A program made the translations under genes and the position numbers. From assembly GCA_002914845.1 (NCBI GenBank), contig JXTC01000208.1, positions 465,888-529,887 on the forward strand: a stretch of 64,000 nucleotides of DNA, given 5' to 3'. Source of the stretch: Trema orientale. Taxonomy: Eukaryota > Streptophyta > Magnoliopsida > Rosales > Cannabaceae. The notes below the pieces were generated by a model, which was not told where the DNA came from, ran no database searches, and saw only the letters and a list, made by a program, of their open reading frames with translations. Of the stretch, positions 46,400-57,660 are shown one piece after another (position 1 is the first letter of the stretch; each line of letters starts with the position of its first letter).

Positions 46400-49300
46400 A
46401 ATATATATTTTATTCATAAATCAAGTATTTTTGAAGTTCAAATAATTGTAAGTTCTTAAGCATTTGTGTTGTTTTAATGTTGTTTTATATTTTTGTTATA
46501 GAAAATAAGAAATTGAGGCTTAGTGTATATTTGGCACCGAAAAAGAGAAGTTTATGAAGCCATTAATAGCTGAAATAAGGCCCGGAGTATCAAAGAGATC
46601 TCAAAAGCTCAACTAGACCAGTAGCTAGGCATTGCAGTGCATTGCAGTGCCAATAAATGGGCACTGCAATGCCTCAGTTCAAGAGCATCAGCACCGTGGT
46701 GCCCAGAAAGTGGCACCATGGTGCCTCAGCACTATAAACACTGGCGTCATGGTGCCAGAAATGGACACCATAGTACTAATGCGATTTCAGCATGCGCACA
46801 AGCCAAATTTTCTCCATTTCGTAGCCATGTGTCCACTCATTTTTGGCAAACTATAGGAGCCGTTTTTGGCCTTTGATCTAACACTAATGGATGGTCAGAT
46901 TTTTTCCTTTATTAGGTTATTTTAGTGCCATTTAAATACACACTTTAGTCTCCATTTCAAGTATGGAGAGTTGGAGAGGAGGCACATCTTTGAGAGCAGA
47001 AAAATCCTAGAGTAAAAGAGTTTTGGAGCTGAAATTTGAAGAGGATACTTAGGAGAGATGCTTGAAAAATTGAAGGCTTGAAGTTTTACTTCTACAAAAG
47101 AGTTTTTTCTTCCTCTTTCTCACTGTAATCTCATTTAAATTTTGTATTGGGTATATTGTATAATTTGTTTGGAATTATGAAATCTTTTATGAGATTAGCC
47201 AAGGATTCTGCTATGCTTAGATTGATTCTCGACCTTAGGATTTGATGTACCATTTTTATACTTTATTTTGCATATTTTGTTAATTATTTGTCAATTCATT
47301 TATATTTTCCCTTGCTTATTACCTCTAATTTATGTGGCCAATGAAAGTTGAACTGAGGTTGTGATTTTGATACTTGAGAGAGTTTAATTTCATAAATCGG
47401 AATTAAGAAATATAGTTTAGGTTGTTGTGAGACCGAGAGGAGATCAACACCTAGATAATCAAATCAGGAGGTTCTTAAGGACTAAAACTTAATGATTACT
47501 TAGAGAACTGGGTAGATAGAGATATCAACTTGGATACTTAGGTATATTATCTCATTCGGCACTCGAGAAAGGGAATAAGGTTAGATTAGGTCCATTGATT
47601 AGTAAATTTATTGGAATTAGTCTAGTAATTGCTTAATTTGACAAATTTAGGAGTAACTAGGGGAAATCATGTCCTTATTACATTAGTGCATAACAATTTC
47701 TATATTTTATTTACGCAATTCTTTTTATCTTTACGTAATTTATGATGCCTAGATAAAATTAAGTTACGATAATTTTGGTACTTAACAACTAATCTAAAAT
47801 CTAATCTCTGAGAGATTGACCCTTCTTGCCACTTTACTAGTTAATTCTAAGTTTTACTAGACTTACTAGATTAATTAATAGGAGGTAATTATAACTGTTA
47901 ATTTAGTATTGAGCGTTTATTTCCAACGACTAAACGTTTTCTAATACCAAATTTTGGCACCATTGTCGGGAATTGACATTTTTAAATTGTTGTTAATATC
48001 ATAAGTAAGTAGTTTAATCTTAATTTAGGTGATTATTTTTATTTTTCATTTCTATTTTCTTATTGTTTATTTTGCAAGGTCCTTGGAGATGGTAGATCAA
48101 CAAGTCATCTTGCGATTTGCTCAACTAGACCACGGGCTATTTCATTGTGTATAGTGGAGATACAAAGAGTTGCTTATGACGTTTCCTCATCATGACTTCT
48201 CTCAGGAGTGTCAGCTAAAAATCTTCTTCGATAACTTATGGCCTGAAATAAGAATGTGGGTAGAAAGAGGAGATGGTACCGCCTATTTCCACCAATTATC
48301 TACTAAAGAAGCCTATTGGTTACTGGAAGACATGGTCGATTTTGATTATTAGAGTTAGAATTATCCATTAAGCCACCTTAGTTTAGGTGATAATGCTAAT
48401 ATTTCAACGCCATACTTTGACACTCCGCATCATCAAGTATAGTATTCTCTCAGCCTTGAAGAGCTAGTTGCCTAATTTTCAGAGGAGACAAAGCTCTGTA
48501 CAGATTAGTTAGAGAGGATGGAGATGGTAGCAATGGACGCACAAGACATATACAATTGTGAAAGCTACTGAGAAGTAGGAGGATCTTTGGATTGTTCGAT
48601 AATGACTACTCAAGTGAGAAGGAGGTTCAAGACAATACTTATGAATCTCAACCTTTTGAGATCGAATTTATTATACCACCAATTATCAAAGCTCATATTT
48701 ATGATGATCCTATATGGTCAAATCTCCTCCATCACCTCTAGATTTGGTCATTGAAGCCCATCATGCACATGCGCCAGAGTATAGACAAGTTGAGTGCATA
48801 TGTCGAGCATTGCCATATATCTCCAAGTTTGAGGACGTTCGAAACCAAGATCCATATGTCGTATTGTATGACACATACTATGAGCGGAGGCCGATCTTTG
48901 ACGAGTTTCCAATTTGTATACAGTCGAGTATAAAGAAGCGAGGCATAGAGGAATATTTTGCCACCCTAATATAGAGCCACCATGCCCGGAGCACCACCAT
49001 CGCCACCACGCTTGGAGGTGAGATGTCTCGCCTCCTAGATACATTTTCTCACTCCCTCGTGCTTAATTAGATTGAATATTATTGATTGTAAGTTTAGGGG
49101 TGGGGATACTTATTGGTTGATTATATGTTGACTTTTGGCTTAGTTTATATATTGATGGCCATGACTTTTCTTTCCATAATTTGTGTCTTTCATAAATATT
49201 TTTACTTGTTTTTCTTTAGTTGTTTTGAATAAGTTGTGAGCTTTGATAAGCTGAGATGACTTGATATTGATGATGAGTATAGTCACTTAGTGTTCTTTAG

Positions 49301-50170
49301 GTCTTTTGAAATATAATTTATTGAATTATTTGTGTATTTGACTCACATTGGTTGAATTTCACTTTTGACTCTCTATATTTGAGTACCATGAATCATGATA
49401 ACTTGACTAATTTGAGCTTTGGAGAACACTTATGTGCATTAATTAGGTTTTAACATCTCATGAACTTTAGAACCTATTTGAGTGTTGCTTGAAGTGAAAC
49501 CTAAAGTGTCATTGAAGGGAGGATTTAGGTATTTCTTTGGATCGTTTGAGCCTGTGAAGTTAACCCTTAAAAGTTTTAGCCCTAGTTAACCCCTATTGAG
49601 CCGATTTGATCTGTTTCCTTCATCACCTTCACAAGTGTTCCTATTCCTAAACTTATACTTTTCTAACTACTTATATATATTACCCTTAGTCCCTTATTGT
49701 TTTCCTTTTTGGTTATTGTTTATATATCGTATAGCTATGTTTTTTTTCCCTTTTATTTATGAATTACTTAAAGTTTCTTCTTCAAAAGCAATGCAAAATC
49801 AATTAAAGAGATCAAAACGAGAAGTAAAACTAAATCATGATAAAGAGAAAAAAGGGAAAAGATATAAACATCTATTACAAAATATAAAAATCAAAGAGAT
49901 AATTAGTATGAGGGAAAAAAAAGCCTGGCGAAGTAAATTAGAGGAAAAGAAGAAGAAGAAGAGGAGGATGAGAAATGGAGAAGATGGATACTACAAAATT
50001 TTTAAGGAGATGATCTTCGACCAAAGGTATATCAGTATAAGGGGTGCATTAATAAGAGTGTTTCTGTCAATTTATTTTTTATTGTCTAGCTTCGTCTTAA
50101 CAAATAAAAGGGGTGCCAAAATACGAGAGAGGTGTCAAAATAGCTTCCCTATTTATATTTTCTTTGTATT
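46400..50170 (+). mobile_element. Gypsy LTR element of Tat/Athila type, fossil
   Basis: A long LTR-like region of about 1.5 kb is followed at 47953 by TTGGCACCATTGTCGGG, close to the primer-binding site of plant Tat/Athila elements. A gag remnant lies at about 48088-48350 (LMTFPHHDFSQECQLKIFF, then EEAY-like KEAYWLLEDMVDF), a form typical of this lineage. Further weak coding traces run to about 48975. A long T-rich non-coding stretch to about 50170 looks like the usual 3' untranslated part; the open frame at 49596-50174 lies there. The outer boundaries are approximate and no matching 3' LTR was found. It is broken and old; no pol region was recognised. Confidence 0.6.
46628..46775. repeat. 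Cluster of short GC-rich palindromes in the Gypsy LTR
   Basis: GCATTGCAGTGCC pairs with GGCACTGCAATGCC, and GCACCGTGGTGCC with GGCACCATGGTGCC; CATGGTGCC recurs. The cluster stands out from the AT-rich surroundings and could form several nested hairpins in transcript or DNA. Confidence 0.75.
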
Positions 50171-50295
50171 ATAGTTATATTTCAAATATGTCTATATTTT
50201 ACTTGTATTCCTTTTGCACTTATCCTAAAATCCTTTAATTCTGGATTCATATTATGCTTCCTTCTTTAGCATTGAAACTCTATATCTTTCATTTT

Positions 50296-50479
50296 GAGCA
50301 ATGCTATGGGGTACCACTAATTCCCAACATCACATGATATGTAATTATATTATTGAATGATTATAATTAATAAATTAGGTCCCACATAAGTTTCACATGA
50401 AGTGTAATTATAATCATTCAGTAATAAACTGACACATCACGTAGTATTAAGCACAATATGGTACTCCTTAGTATTACTC
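50296..50479. mobile_element. MITE, about 184 bp
   Basis: The left end GAGCAATGCTATGGGGTACC and the right end, whose complement is GAGTAATACTAAGGAGTACC, are inverted repeats. The arms continue with TAATTATA(A)TCATTCA matched in reverse. A fragment of a sister copy starts near 50488. Confidence 0.7.
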
Positions 50480-50698
50480 TTTGATTTTAGAGTATTGCTA
50501 TAGAGCACCACATGACATTTCAGTTGAGTTAGTAAGATAGATAATATTATTTTAAGATCAATGCTATAGGGGTACTAGTGGTGCCCAATGCCATAATGAC
50601 GTATTATTCTGTTATATGTAATTCTAATTAATAAAGTAGGTCCCACATGAATCCCACTTAAAGTATAACCATAATTAGCAAATAACTAACTGACACAT

Positions 50699-52670
50699 AG
50701 TTGTGCTTAAAATTGCAAGTACATGAAATCACATATAAGTAATAAAAGGTAAGTGAGTGTCGGTCTCACGAGGATTGTAAATTGTCAATATTTATGAAAT
50801 TTTATCAAATTTAAGTCTAATTAACCAAGCAACAATTTTTATAATGATAAAATATGATGAAAATAATAAAAAGGTAAAAACTGAAACAAAAATAGCTAAA
50901 AAAAAAATGAAAGAAGTCAAGTAAATAAAAATAACAAAAATATCAAGAGAGTTGCAACCTAGGGTTTATGTCTTCACCTAATTACTTCTATGTGATGTCA
51001 TAGCCTAATTAATTTAACCTATTCCCAATTATTGAGGGCAAAATTTCTTTAAGTATAACTAATCTCTCGAGCATTAATGAACTAATCTAGAAAGTTTCTT
51101 CCTATAGTTACGTAACTTACATTAGGATTCCTCACCTTCCAGAAAGCATTAAGATCAGAAATTCACATGACATTGCAAAAGGCCATAAATATTTCTATCT
51201 AGGTCACTTATGTCATCCCAAACAAGTCCAAATTAATTATTACTTTTCAGTCTCAAATTAATTCCAAAATCATGCAAATAGTGATCAATCATTTACAAGC
51301 ATTAAACAAAGCATAGAATAATCATTAATTGTACGGGAATAAGGCACGAGAATAAGGAAAAAATTAATAAAACATGAAAAATCACATAGTCATAAAAGGC
51401 TAAATATAGCCCTAGAAAGTAGATTTAGTTCATGGAACAAAGTGAAAGATTAACTAAAGTAAAGTGTAATATATAACGATATAAATTGTTAAAAAGAAAG
51501 AAATTAAAAAATACGAAAAATTTCTTAATTTCTACTCTTTAGCTCCATGGAATTGCGTGTCAAAATTTGCCCGAAATTGCTCTTAAAATGTCTTGAAAAC
51601 TGTGCCAAAATCCCATAAAATTAGAGCTAAAATCGTCAAAATCGACGCCCAAAATCTAGCTACTGCCTCGGATTCCATGCCCAGCCTTCGGTCGTAGCCG
51701 CAACAGCTCCTTCTCTTTCTGGTAAATATAGGCCCCGTTTGTTTCTATCATTCCATTCCATTGGAATGGAAAATCTATTTGAATGTGTGTTTGTTTCAAC
51801 AATTCAGTTTTTCCATTCAAATGATCTTTTAGAATGTGTGTTTGTTTCAACAATTCAGTTTTTTCATTCAAATGGTCTATCCGAAAAATTAACCATTAGA
51901 ATAGTTTTTTTGTGTCTTAAATGAGAATGGAGGGAGAGAGGTGTTTTTGAATGGTCCATTCCAATGCTCTCATTCTAATTACAACACATTCCACTATTTT
52001 TTCCATTCAAATGTCTCCCATTCCAATTATAACACATTCCACAATTTTCATTCAAATACACACATTCAAATAGGTGAACCAAACGGGGCCATGTCTTCCT
52101 CTTGCTCCAATCCAATCTCTAGCTATATATATACATATTAGGTCACATAAGATCTTTTATTTTCTCTTTTTATTTATTTATTTCTTATCTTTTCTTTCCT
52201 TTCACTTCACCATCTCTATCAGTAACCTTTTTTTCTTCTTTTTTTTTTTTTTTTTTTTCATTTTGTCACGAAATTCCGTGCACTCCCATCATCAACACAT
52301 CATTGTCCATCACCTCATCATTACTTGATCATCTTTTTCTTTTTTTTTTTTTTAACACGGAAATCCGCAATGAGCTAAAGCTTGCAACGAGAGTTATTTG
52401 GGCTTGGGCTTTAGACTTTTACAAAACTACTAAAAAGGCCTTGGGTCTCTTAGTCCTCTTTCTTTAAATAATTTGCGAAAATACTACAAATCCTGAATTG
52501 AAGTATTTTGATCTTTTTGACCTCTTTTTGCTTTAAAATTCTACTTTTGCCATTTTTCCTATAAAAGAGAAAAAAAAAATAATAATAAGGTAACTAAAAT
52601 AAAAAGATAAGAACTTAGCAAAAATATATGAATTTAGGCACAAAAATAACTCTATTTTATAGAATTATCA
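50699..52670 (-). mobile_element. LTR-like element of Gypsy type in reverse orientation, probably solo, fossil
   Basis: On the minus strand it starts TGATAATTCTATAAAATAGA, followed by TTTTTGTGCCTAAATTCATA, a beginning I remember from widely dispersed plant LTRs. It ends after the phrase CCTCGTGAGACCGACACTCA. A 5-base duplication (CACAT) flanks it. Its length of 1972 bp includes a nested MITE of 360 bp. No coding region is present. The exact superfamily is a judgement from remembered sequence. Confidence 0.5.
51731..52090. mobile_element. MITE nested in the LTR-like element
   Basis: The ends GGCCCCGTTTG and CAAACGGGGCC are perfect 11-base inverted repeats, and the arms go on with ATTCCATTCCA-type phrases mirrored on the right. 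An internal direct repeat, TGTGTGTTTGTTTCAACAAT, occurs at 51783 and 51835. The flanks ATA/ATG give no firm duplication. The small open frames on both strands here are translations of the repeat. Confidence 0.75.
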
Positions 52671-52730
52671 CACATCATGTGGTATTAGATACCATATGGT
52701 ACCCTATGGTACTCGATAGCATTATTTTTA

Positions 52731-53273
52731 ATTTAATAATTTTTTTTCCTTATCTGTTAGTTGTAGGCCCCCTGTAATTAAAACTGTCAAAAACTCTGTG
52801 ATTGGGTAGGCCACATTATATGTGCCTCACCCTATTAATTCTCAAGTTTGGAACTCTTAGATTTCTGTTCTTATTAAGAAATAAACAAAAACAGAAAAGA
52901 AAGCCAATCAATTATTCTTTTATTGAGAAAAAAATAAAAACTTTCTTACATTTTTCTTCCTCGTATTATTCTCATTTCTTTTTATGTTCAGAGTCTAATT
53001 TTTCTCTTTTTGGTATTTTGTTTTCCTCAGATTCTCCTTCAACTATAAATTTGACCGAGATATTAAAAAGATTTTTATATCCATAACTTTAAAAGGTAAG
53101 AACTCTTAAATTTTGTCCATCNAATGTATCCATATCTACAATTTTAGAATTCCCTTGGTTTATACACGTGATATTCTCTGAATTACCTATTTTTGGGTCT
53201 TTGATTTTAGGTTTGATGAGTAATTAGTCATTTACATATTGATGTTTTGGGGGGATATATATAATTGATTGAA
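52731..53273 (+). other. Possible 5' leader with intron upstream of the FAR1-related fragment
   Basis: A pyrimidine-rich leader-like stretch (52930-53040) is followed by TTTAAAAGGTAAGAACTC, a good donor at 53095, and TTTGATTTTAG, a plausible acceptor ending at 53210. This would place a 5' UTR intron shortly before the ATG at 53274. One undetermined base (N) lies at 53122. Confidence 0.35.
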
Positions 53274-53444
53274 ATGTCCTTACAAGAAGAAGATATTTCT
53301 CCTAATAGTGATGCAAGTGACAAAGATATAAGTGAGGAAGAAATTGAAAGTACTATGTGTTTGATTGAGAATGTAGAACCACCTGAGATTGGAATGAAGT
53401 TTGTACTGCTCCTACTACATAAATTCCCTTCTCTTGAGTCCTGA
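53274..53444 (+). pseudogene. FAR1-related sequence (FRS)-like N-terminal fragment
   Basis: The frame opens ATG TCC TTA and reads MSLQEEDISPNSDASDKDIS, then an acidic stretch and IENVEPPEIGMKF before losing resemblance and stopping at 53442-53444 (56 codons). Acidic N termini followed by P-x-x-GM-x-F are how FHY3/FAR1-family proteins begin their zinc-chelating domain. That family derives from MULE transposases and acts as light-signalling transcription factors. Here similarity ends just after that motif, so only the first exon or a truncated copy is present. No continuation was found in the next kilobase. Alternatively it could be the start of a MULE transposase. Confidence 0.5.
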
Positions 53445-53685
53445 CCACTTCCGTTTGTTTCTTTATTAATTACTTCCTTCTCATTTCTTATTTTAATTCA
53501 ACAACTCTTTTAAAGCCTTTTATTTAATAGTATATATTGATAAGTTTACATATTTATTTATTTATTTCATGTTCATACCCTTTTGTTTTGTACAGAAATC
53601 TCTCAAACCCATTTTTCTAATAGCTTACCCAAGCCTATCATCAAATAGGCCCGTTACCAAACTAGTCCATCTAAAATTATGAGTT
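53445..53685. other. Gene-free stretch
   Basis: T-rich, with (TTTA)n near 53558-53575. No gene was recognised. Confidence 0.4.
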
Positions 53686-54330
53686 TTAGACACTTATACC
53701 TACTTTTCAAAAAATATTACTAAATTTACAACCTTTCAAAAATAATAAAAATCTGTACGACTTTTTTATGACATTTTTCTAAATATTTTGGAAGCTAGAA
53801 AACGCAGTGGCATTTTAGTAAATAAATCATCTTTTTTTTATTTATTTTTTTATACAGGAAACTTGTAGTTTCCTGGAAACCAATTTGGTTTAATTTGGTT
53901 TCCTATTAGCGGAATGTTCTATAAGTAAGTAGATCACAGGAAACTACAAAGGTTTTCTGGAAACCAATTTGGTTTCCTTTAGCCAAAAGTCCTATACATA
54001 AGTAAATCATATGAAAGCACAAAGGTTTCTTAGAAACCAATTTAGTTTCCTTTAGTGAATCACATGAAACCGCGAACATTTCCGGAAAATAATTATGGTT
54101 TTCCTTTTGCAGAATGTCATGTAGATAAATAAATCACGGAAAATCACAAAGGTTTCCTAGAAATCATCGTGGTTTCTTTTTAGTAGAATGTCCTGTAGGT
54201 AAGTAAATCACAGGAAACTACGAAAATTTCCTAGAAACCATTGTGGTTTCTTTTTCAAATCACAGGAAATAATGAAAGTTTCCTGAAAGTTATTGTGATT
54301 TTTTTTTTTTTGCAGAATGCCTTGTAGCAA
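53686..54330. repeat. Inverted relative of the 74-bp minisatellite, with its flank
   Basis: 53686-53840 is the complement of 16905-17060 (TACAACCTTTCAAAAATAAT; GCAGTGGCATTTTAGTAAAT). The array follows, with AAATCACAGGAAAC-type markers near 53932, 54004, 54056, 54132, 54206 and 54256. Spacing is about 72-76 bases where copies are whole and about 50 where they are shortened. GTTTCCTGGAAACC palindromes recur. Related GGTTTCTAGTTTCC phrases continue loosely to about 54670. Confidence 0.8.
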
Positions 54331-57040
54331 GAATTGGGTAAAGTATTGAACAAGAACGCTAAAGAATATGATCAAGTTCTCAAATTAAGTAATTATATTT
54401 TTGAAGTAAAAGCAATAGAAATATATATTGGTTTTTGGAATATGGCAACTGGTTTCCAATAACCAAATTGGTTTCTAGTAATCAATAATTGAATTAACCA
54501 AATAGTACTTTTTATGATTAAAACTAATTTAGTTTTTAGTTTTTATTAACTAAATAATTATGATATTTATGGTGGAAACTAATATGGTTGTTAGTTTTTT
54601 ATAACCAATTTGGTTTCTAGTTTCCAAAAATCAACTAGTTTATAATTTCTAATAATAAATTGGTAATTAGTTTTAAGAGTGATCAGCTATAAGTAGACTA
54701 GTAGAAAAAAGAAACGAGAAAAAATATAAATTCTAAGATGTTATTTAGTCTTTCTTAGCAAGAATTTGTTATTTTTCTAAAAAAAAGGTAGTACAAATAT
54801 AAGTAAAAGTTTGGACATAGTATTCTTGATATTATTTATCAAAAGGTAGTACTAGGTGTCTTTTTCCCTAAAACTATCAATCCTGTGCACATATTTTATT
54901 ATTATTATTATTATTATTATTGTTGTTGTTGTTGTTGTTGTTATTATTATTATTATTATCCATGTTTTGAAATATTGAGCTATTCACCCTATTATTTTTT
55001 TTGTACTATATATTTTACAACGTGCTTACTAATTATATATATATATATATTATGTTAACATAATCACTAACATTTAAATTCTGCACTTTAAATATCTGTA
55101 AAATTCGTGATCATGAGTAGTTTAGTCAGCTGAGTTGTGTAATGCGACCGCTCTATTTACAATCACTCATGCATGTTATTCTTAGTATATTAAATACTCA
55201 CAGATCCATGAGGATAGAGTTGAAGATGAGTTAAGTTTGTTACATGCAACTATAAAAAGTTGTTCCGTGCAAGTACTCTAGTCAATCGCCCACGTTAAAT
55301 TCAATACTTTATATTCTTACTGTTTAATTTTCAGTATACTAATATAATAGACTAAATAGACGGTACTACCACCTGTGTCAAATTAATTCGAACCATCTAA
55401 CACGTGATGACAGAATATCGCTCACAAGTTTATTTATTTATAATTAATTATTATCGTGCTTAATTAATCTTTTGCAGAAAAAGCACCTAGAGCAAAGTCT
55501 CTTTTGAAACATCATACCGGACCATACTTAATTTTGCACTTGACTATATTCAACATCAAACTTGACAATATAAAAAAATTATTTTATAAAATTTTTTAAA
55601 ACATAGGTTGTTTATTTATTTATTTTTTCTTGGGGTCAAAACTGACTATCAAAAGGTTCATTTGACCTAATTTCTCGGCCGAGAGAATCATTTATCAAAA
55701 GTTGTTCAGTGCTACACTGGAAAACTTGCAAATACAAGCCACAAAGGAAAGTCAAAGATTTTTATCAAGAGACAAAGAAAGAAAGAAAACCAAACACAAA
55801 ATGGCAAAAGGATAAGTTTTTGTTTTTTAATGAAAAGTGAAAAGAAAAAGGGAAAAAGTTCCAATTGAAATAAAATAGGATGGTTCGTAGTGTATAGCTT
55901 ATTAGTCCTACTCCTTCCTATCCAAGTTCTTGCTGAGCAGTGCTTTTGCTTTTGTGTGGTGTGGTCAGTCATGTCCAATCCATAAAGATTGAATTATATA
56001 AATCTAAAAAAATAACAAAAAATATATATAAAGAGAAGGTGTTTTGGCCAATTATTTCCCTCTAGTCTGCCATTCACTGCAAGGAGAACTAAATCCTTAT
56101 CATGACAAGCATATCGTAGTACATGCACCTACTCAATTTCAATAAAAATTCTAGAATTTTCTACATTATATATTTAAATAATTTAAATGGAGAAATTCTA
56201 GATTCTTCCTATACCTCGATTTTTTTTTTTAAATAAAGCTTTTGCATTCTTTTTTCGTATTCTAGGCTATTCTAGAGTATTCTTTGTAATGAAATGGCTA
56301 TTTATTTTTATTTTTTTTCATGAATTCTAGAGTATTCTTTGGTTTTTGGTAATTCCACACTTCTAGCTAGACTCAATTGTGATTGCCTTGACAATTTCCA
56401 TTGAACGTTTCTAGTTAATAGTTATCCTCGTACTAAGTTATCTAAAAAAGATGTTAATTAATGATGTTTTCTTAGTTGTAGTTAATTTTTTTTTTATTAT
56501 AAAGTTTGAATGTTGTAGTTAGAGTGTCGAAGCGATTTATTTTTGGTCGCTTAAATGTTGTTATAAAATTTTAATGGCAAGATGCAGAATTTTATAACTT
56601 AATCAATTCAATTTTATGGTAAAACAAACAGTTGGTACATTTTAATTTCATAAGTTTTCAATTGCATATGCGATTTTATAATTATTGGTATCCTAATAAC
56701 CAATCACTTTAGTTATGCAACTGTTATTTAATACCACCTTGATAAATTCCACTTATATTCAAATTCATCACTAATAGAATTTAATGTGATTTAATTTGAT
56801 GATGGTATAAATCCTAAGTCCATATAATTTAATTCGATACCGGAGATATTTTTAAATTTGAAGGACTTTCCTGATAAAAAATAACAATGATCCAAATGAT
56901 TTTGAATATATATAACAACATAAGATTTTACGTCGGAAAAATGAAAAACTACAAAGATATTTTGACGATAATGTTATATAATTTTTCACTTTTTTTTTTT
57001 TTTTTGGTGCTTGAAAATACTTGGAATATAATTAATTTTG
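54331..57040. other. Intergenic upstream of RDR1; microsatellite and dispersed repeats
   Basis: (TTA)n and (TTG)n microsatellites lie at 54897-54959. 55065-55330 holds the inverted match to 29577-29700. 55805-55985 is a direct match to 31740-31890. The rest is AT-rich without a recognisable gene; the minus-strand frame at 55712-55978 overlaps the repeat and shows no family. Confidence 0.5.
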
Positions 57041-57660
57041 CACTTGACGGCTAAAGAAAATTGCAAGCAAACGTTGGGCATGAATCCGTACACGATGACG
57101 TACTCACGTCTTAAGGTATCTATCTTTCTGTCCCCATTTTGCCCCTACAGGCTACAGGTCCCACCAAGCCTATGCTTCTGTATACTTTCTCCGCGTGATG
57201 ACGTGGCGACCAATCATTGGCTGGAAGGGGGATATGACTCGTAACTGACTGTCGAAGCGGGTCGTTTTCCCCTCAAAGCGCCAATTGACTATCGAAGAAG
57301 ACTAGAACGGCCACCTTATAACACAAGGAAACGAAAAAGCAAAAGCAGAAGCAGAACCAGCCCCACCCGGATCCACCGTACTCTCGATCACGTGTCACTA
57401 CACAATACGTGTAAGTTTCTCACTTCCAATGTCACTCCGCCACGTAAGCAGGCCTGTTTCTTAAAGCTGTGGCGCGAAGGAGGGGATTAGTTTGATGGCC
57501 GTTATTAACACGTTCATTGGCGCAAAACGGATGAGAGAGAGTGAGAAAGAGTGTTAAAATTGACCAACTGTAGTACGGTTCACTCTGTGACTGTGTTTTC
57601 TTCACTCTGTTTTCCTTTTTTTCCTCTATAAATACATGCCAGTACTAATGAAGGAGCTTG
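57041..57660 (+). promoter_or_regulatory. Promoter of the intact RDR1 gene
   Basis: TATAAATA lies at 57627-57634, which would place the transcript start near 57660. Upstream are two TGACG motifs (57096-57100 and within TGACGTGG at 57199-57206), TTGAC W-box cores at 57285-57290 (TTGACT) and 57560-57565 (TTGACC), and a G-box CACGTG at 57389-57394. TGACG elements bind TGA bZIP factors and W-boxes bind WRKY factors. Plant RDR1 genes are known to be induced by salicylic acid and virus infection, which these motifs would suit. The whole block is more GC-rich than its surroundings. Confidence 0.6.

Larger units (their letters stand above)
50556..52725. mobile_element. Second copy of the same MITE, split by an LTR-like insertion
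   Basis: 50556-50698 (ATCAATGCTATAGGGGTACT to AACTGACACAT) matches the left and middle of the MITE at 50296. 52671-52725 (CACATCATGTGGTATTA to GGTACTCGATAGCATTA) supplies its right end. Between them lies an LTR-like element of 1972 bp with CACAT repeated at both junctions (50694-50698 and 52671-52675). The right part has a small extra repetition of ACCATATGGTACC. Confidence 0.72.

Noticed and set aside
49596-50174. 192-codon open frame as a gene
   Set aside because: It starts with hydrophobic Phe/Leu runs, then Lys-rich runs, in the T-rich and A-rich non-coding part of the Gypsy fossil; no family resemblance.
52074-52328. Open frame with long Phe run
   Set aside because: Translation of poly-T and CTTTT sequence inside the LTR-like element; not a protein.
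53122-53122. Single N base
   Set aside because: An undetermined base in the assembly, of no biological meaning, though it lies in the possible leader intron of the FAR1-related fragment.
31740-55985. 31740-31890 and 55805-55985 as evidence that the RDR1 duplication includes far-upstream DNA
   Set aside because: The left copy adjoins the antisense Copia-like fossil and the match stops abruptly, so a dispersed repeat explains it better.
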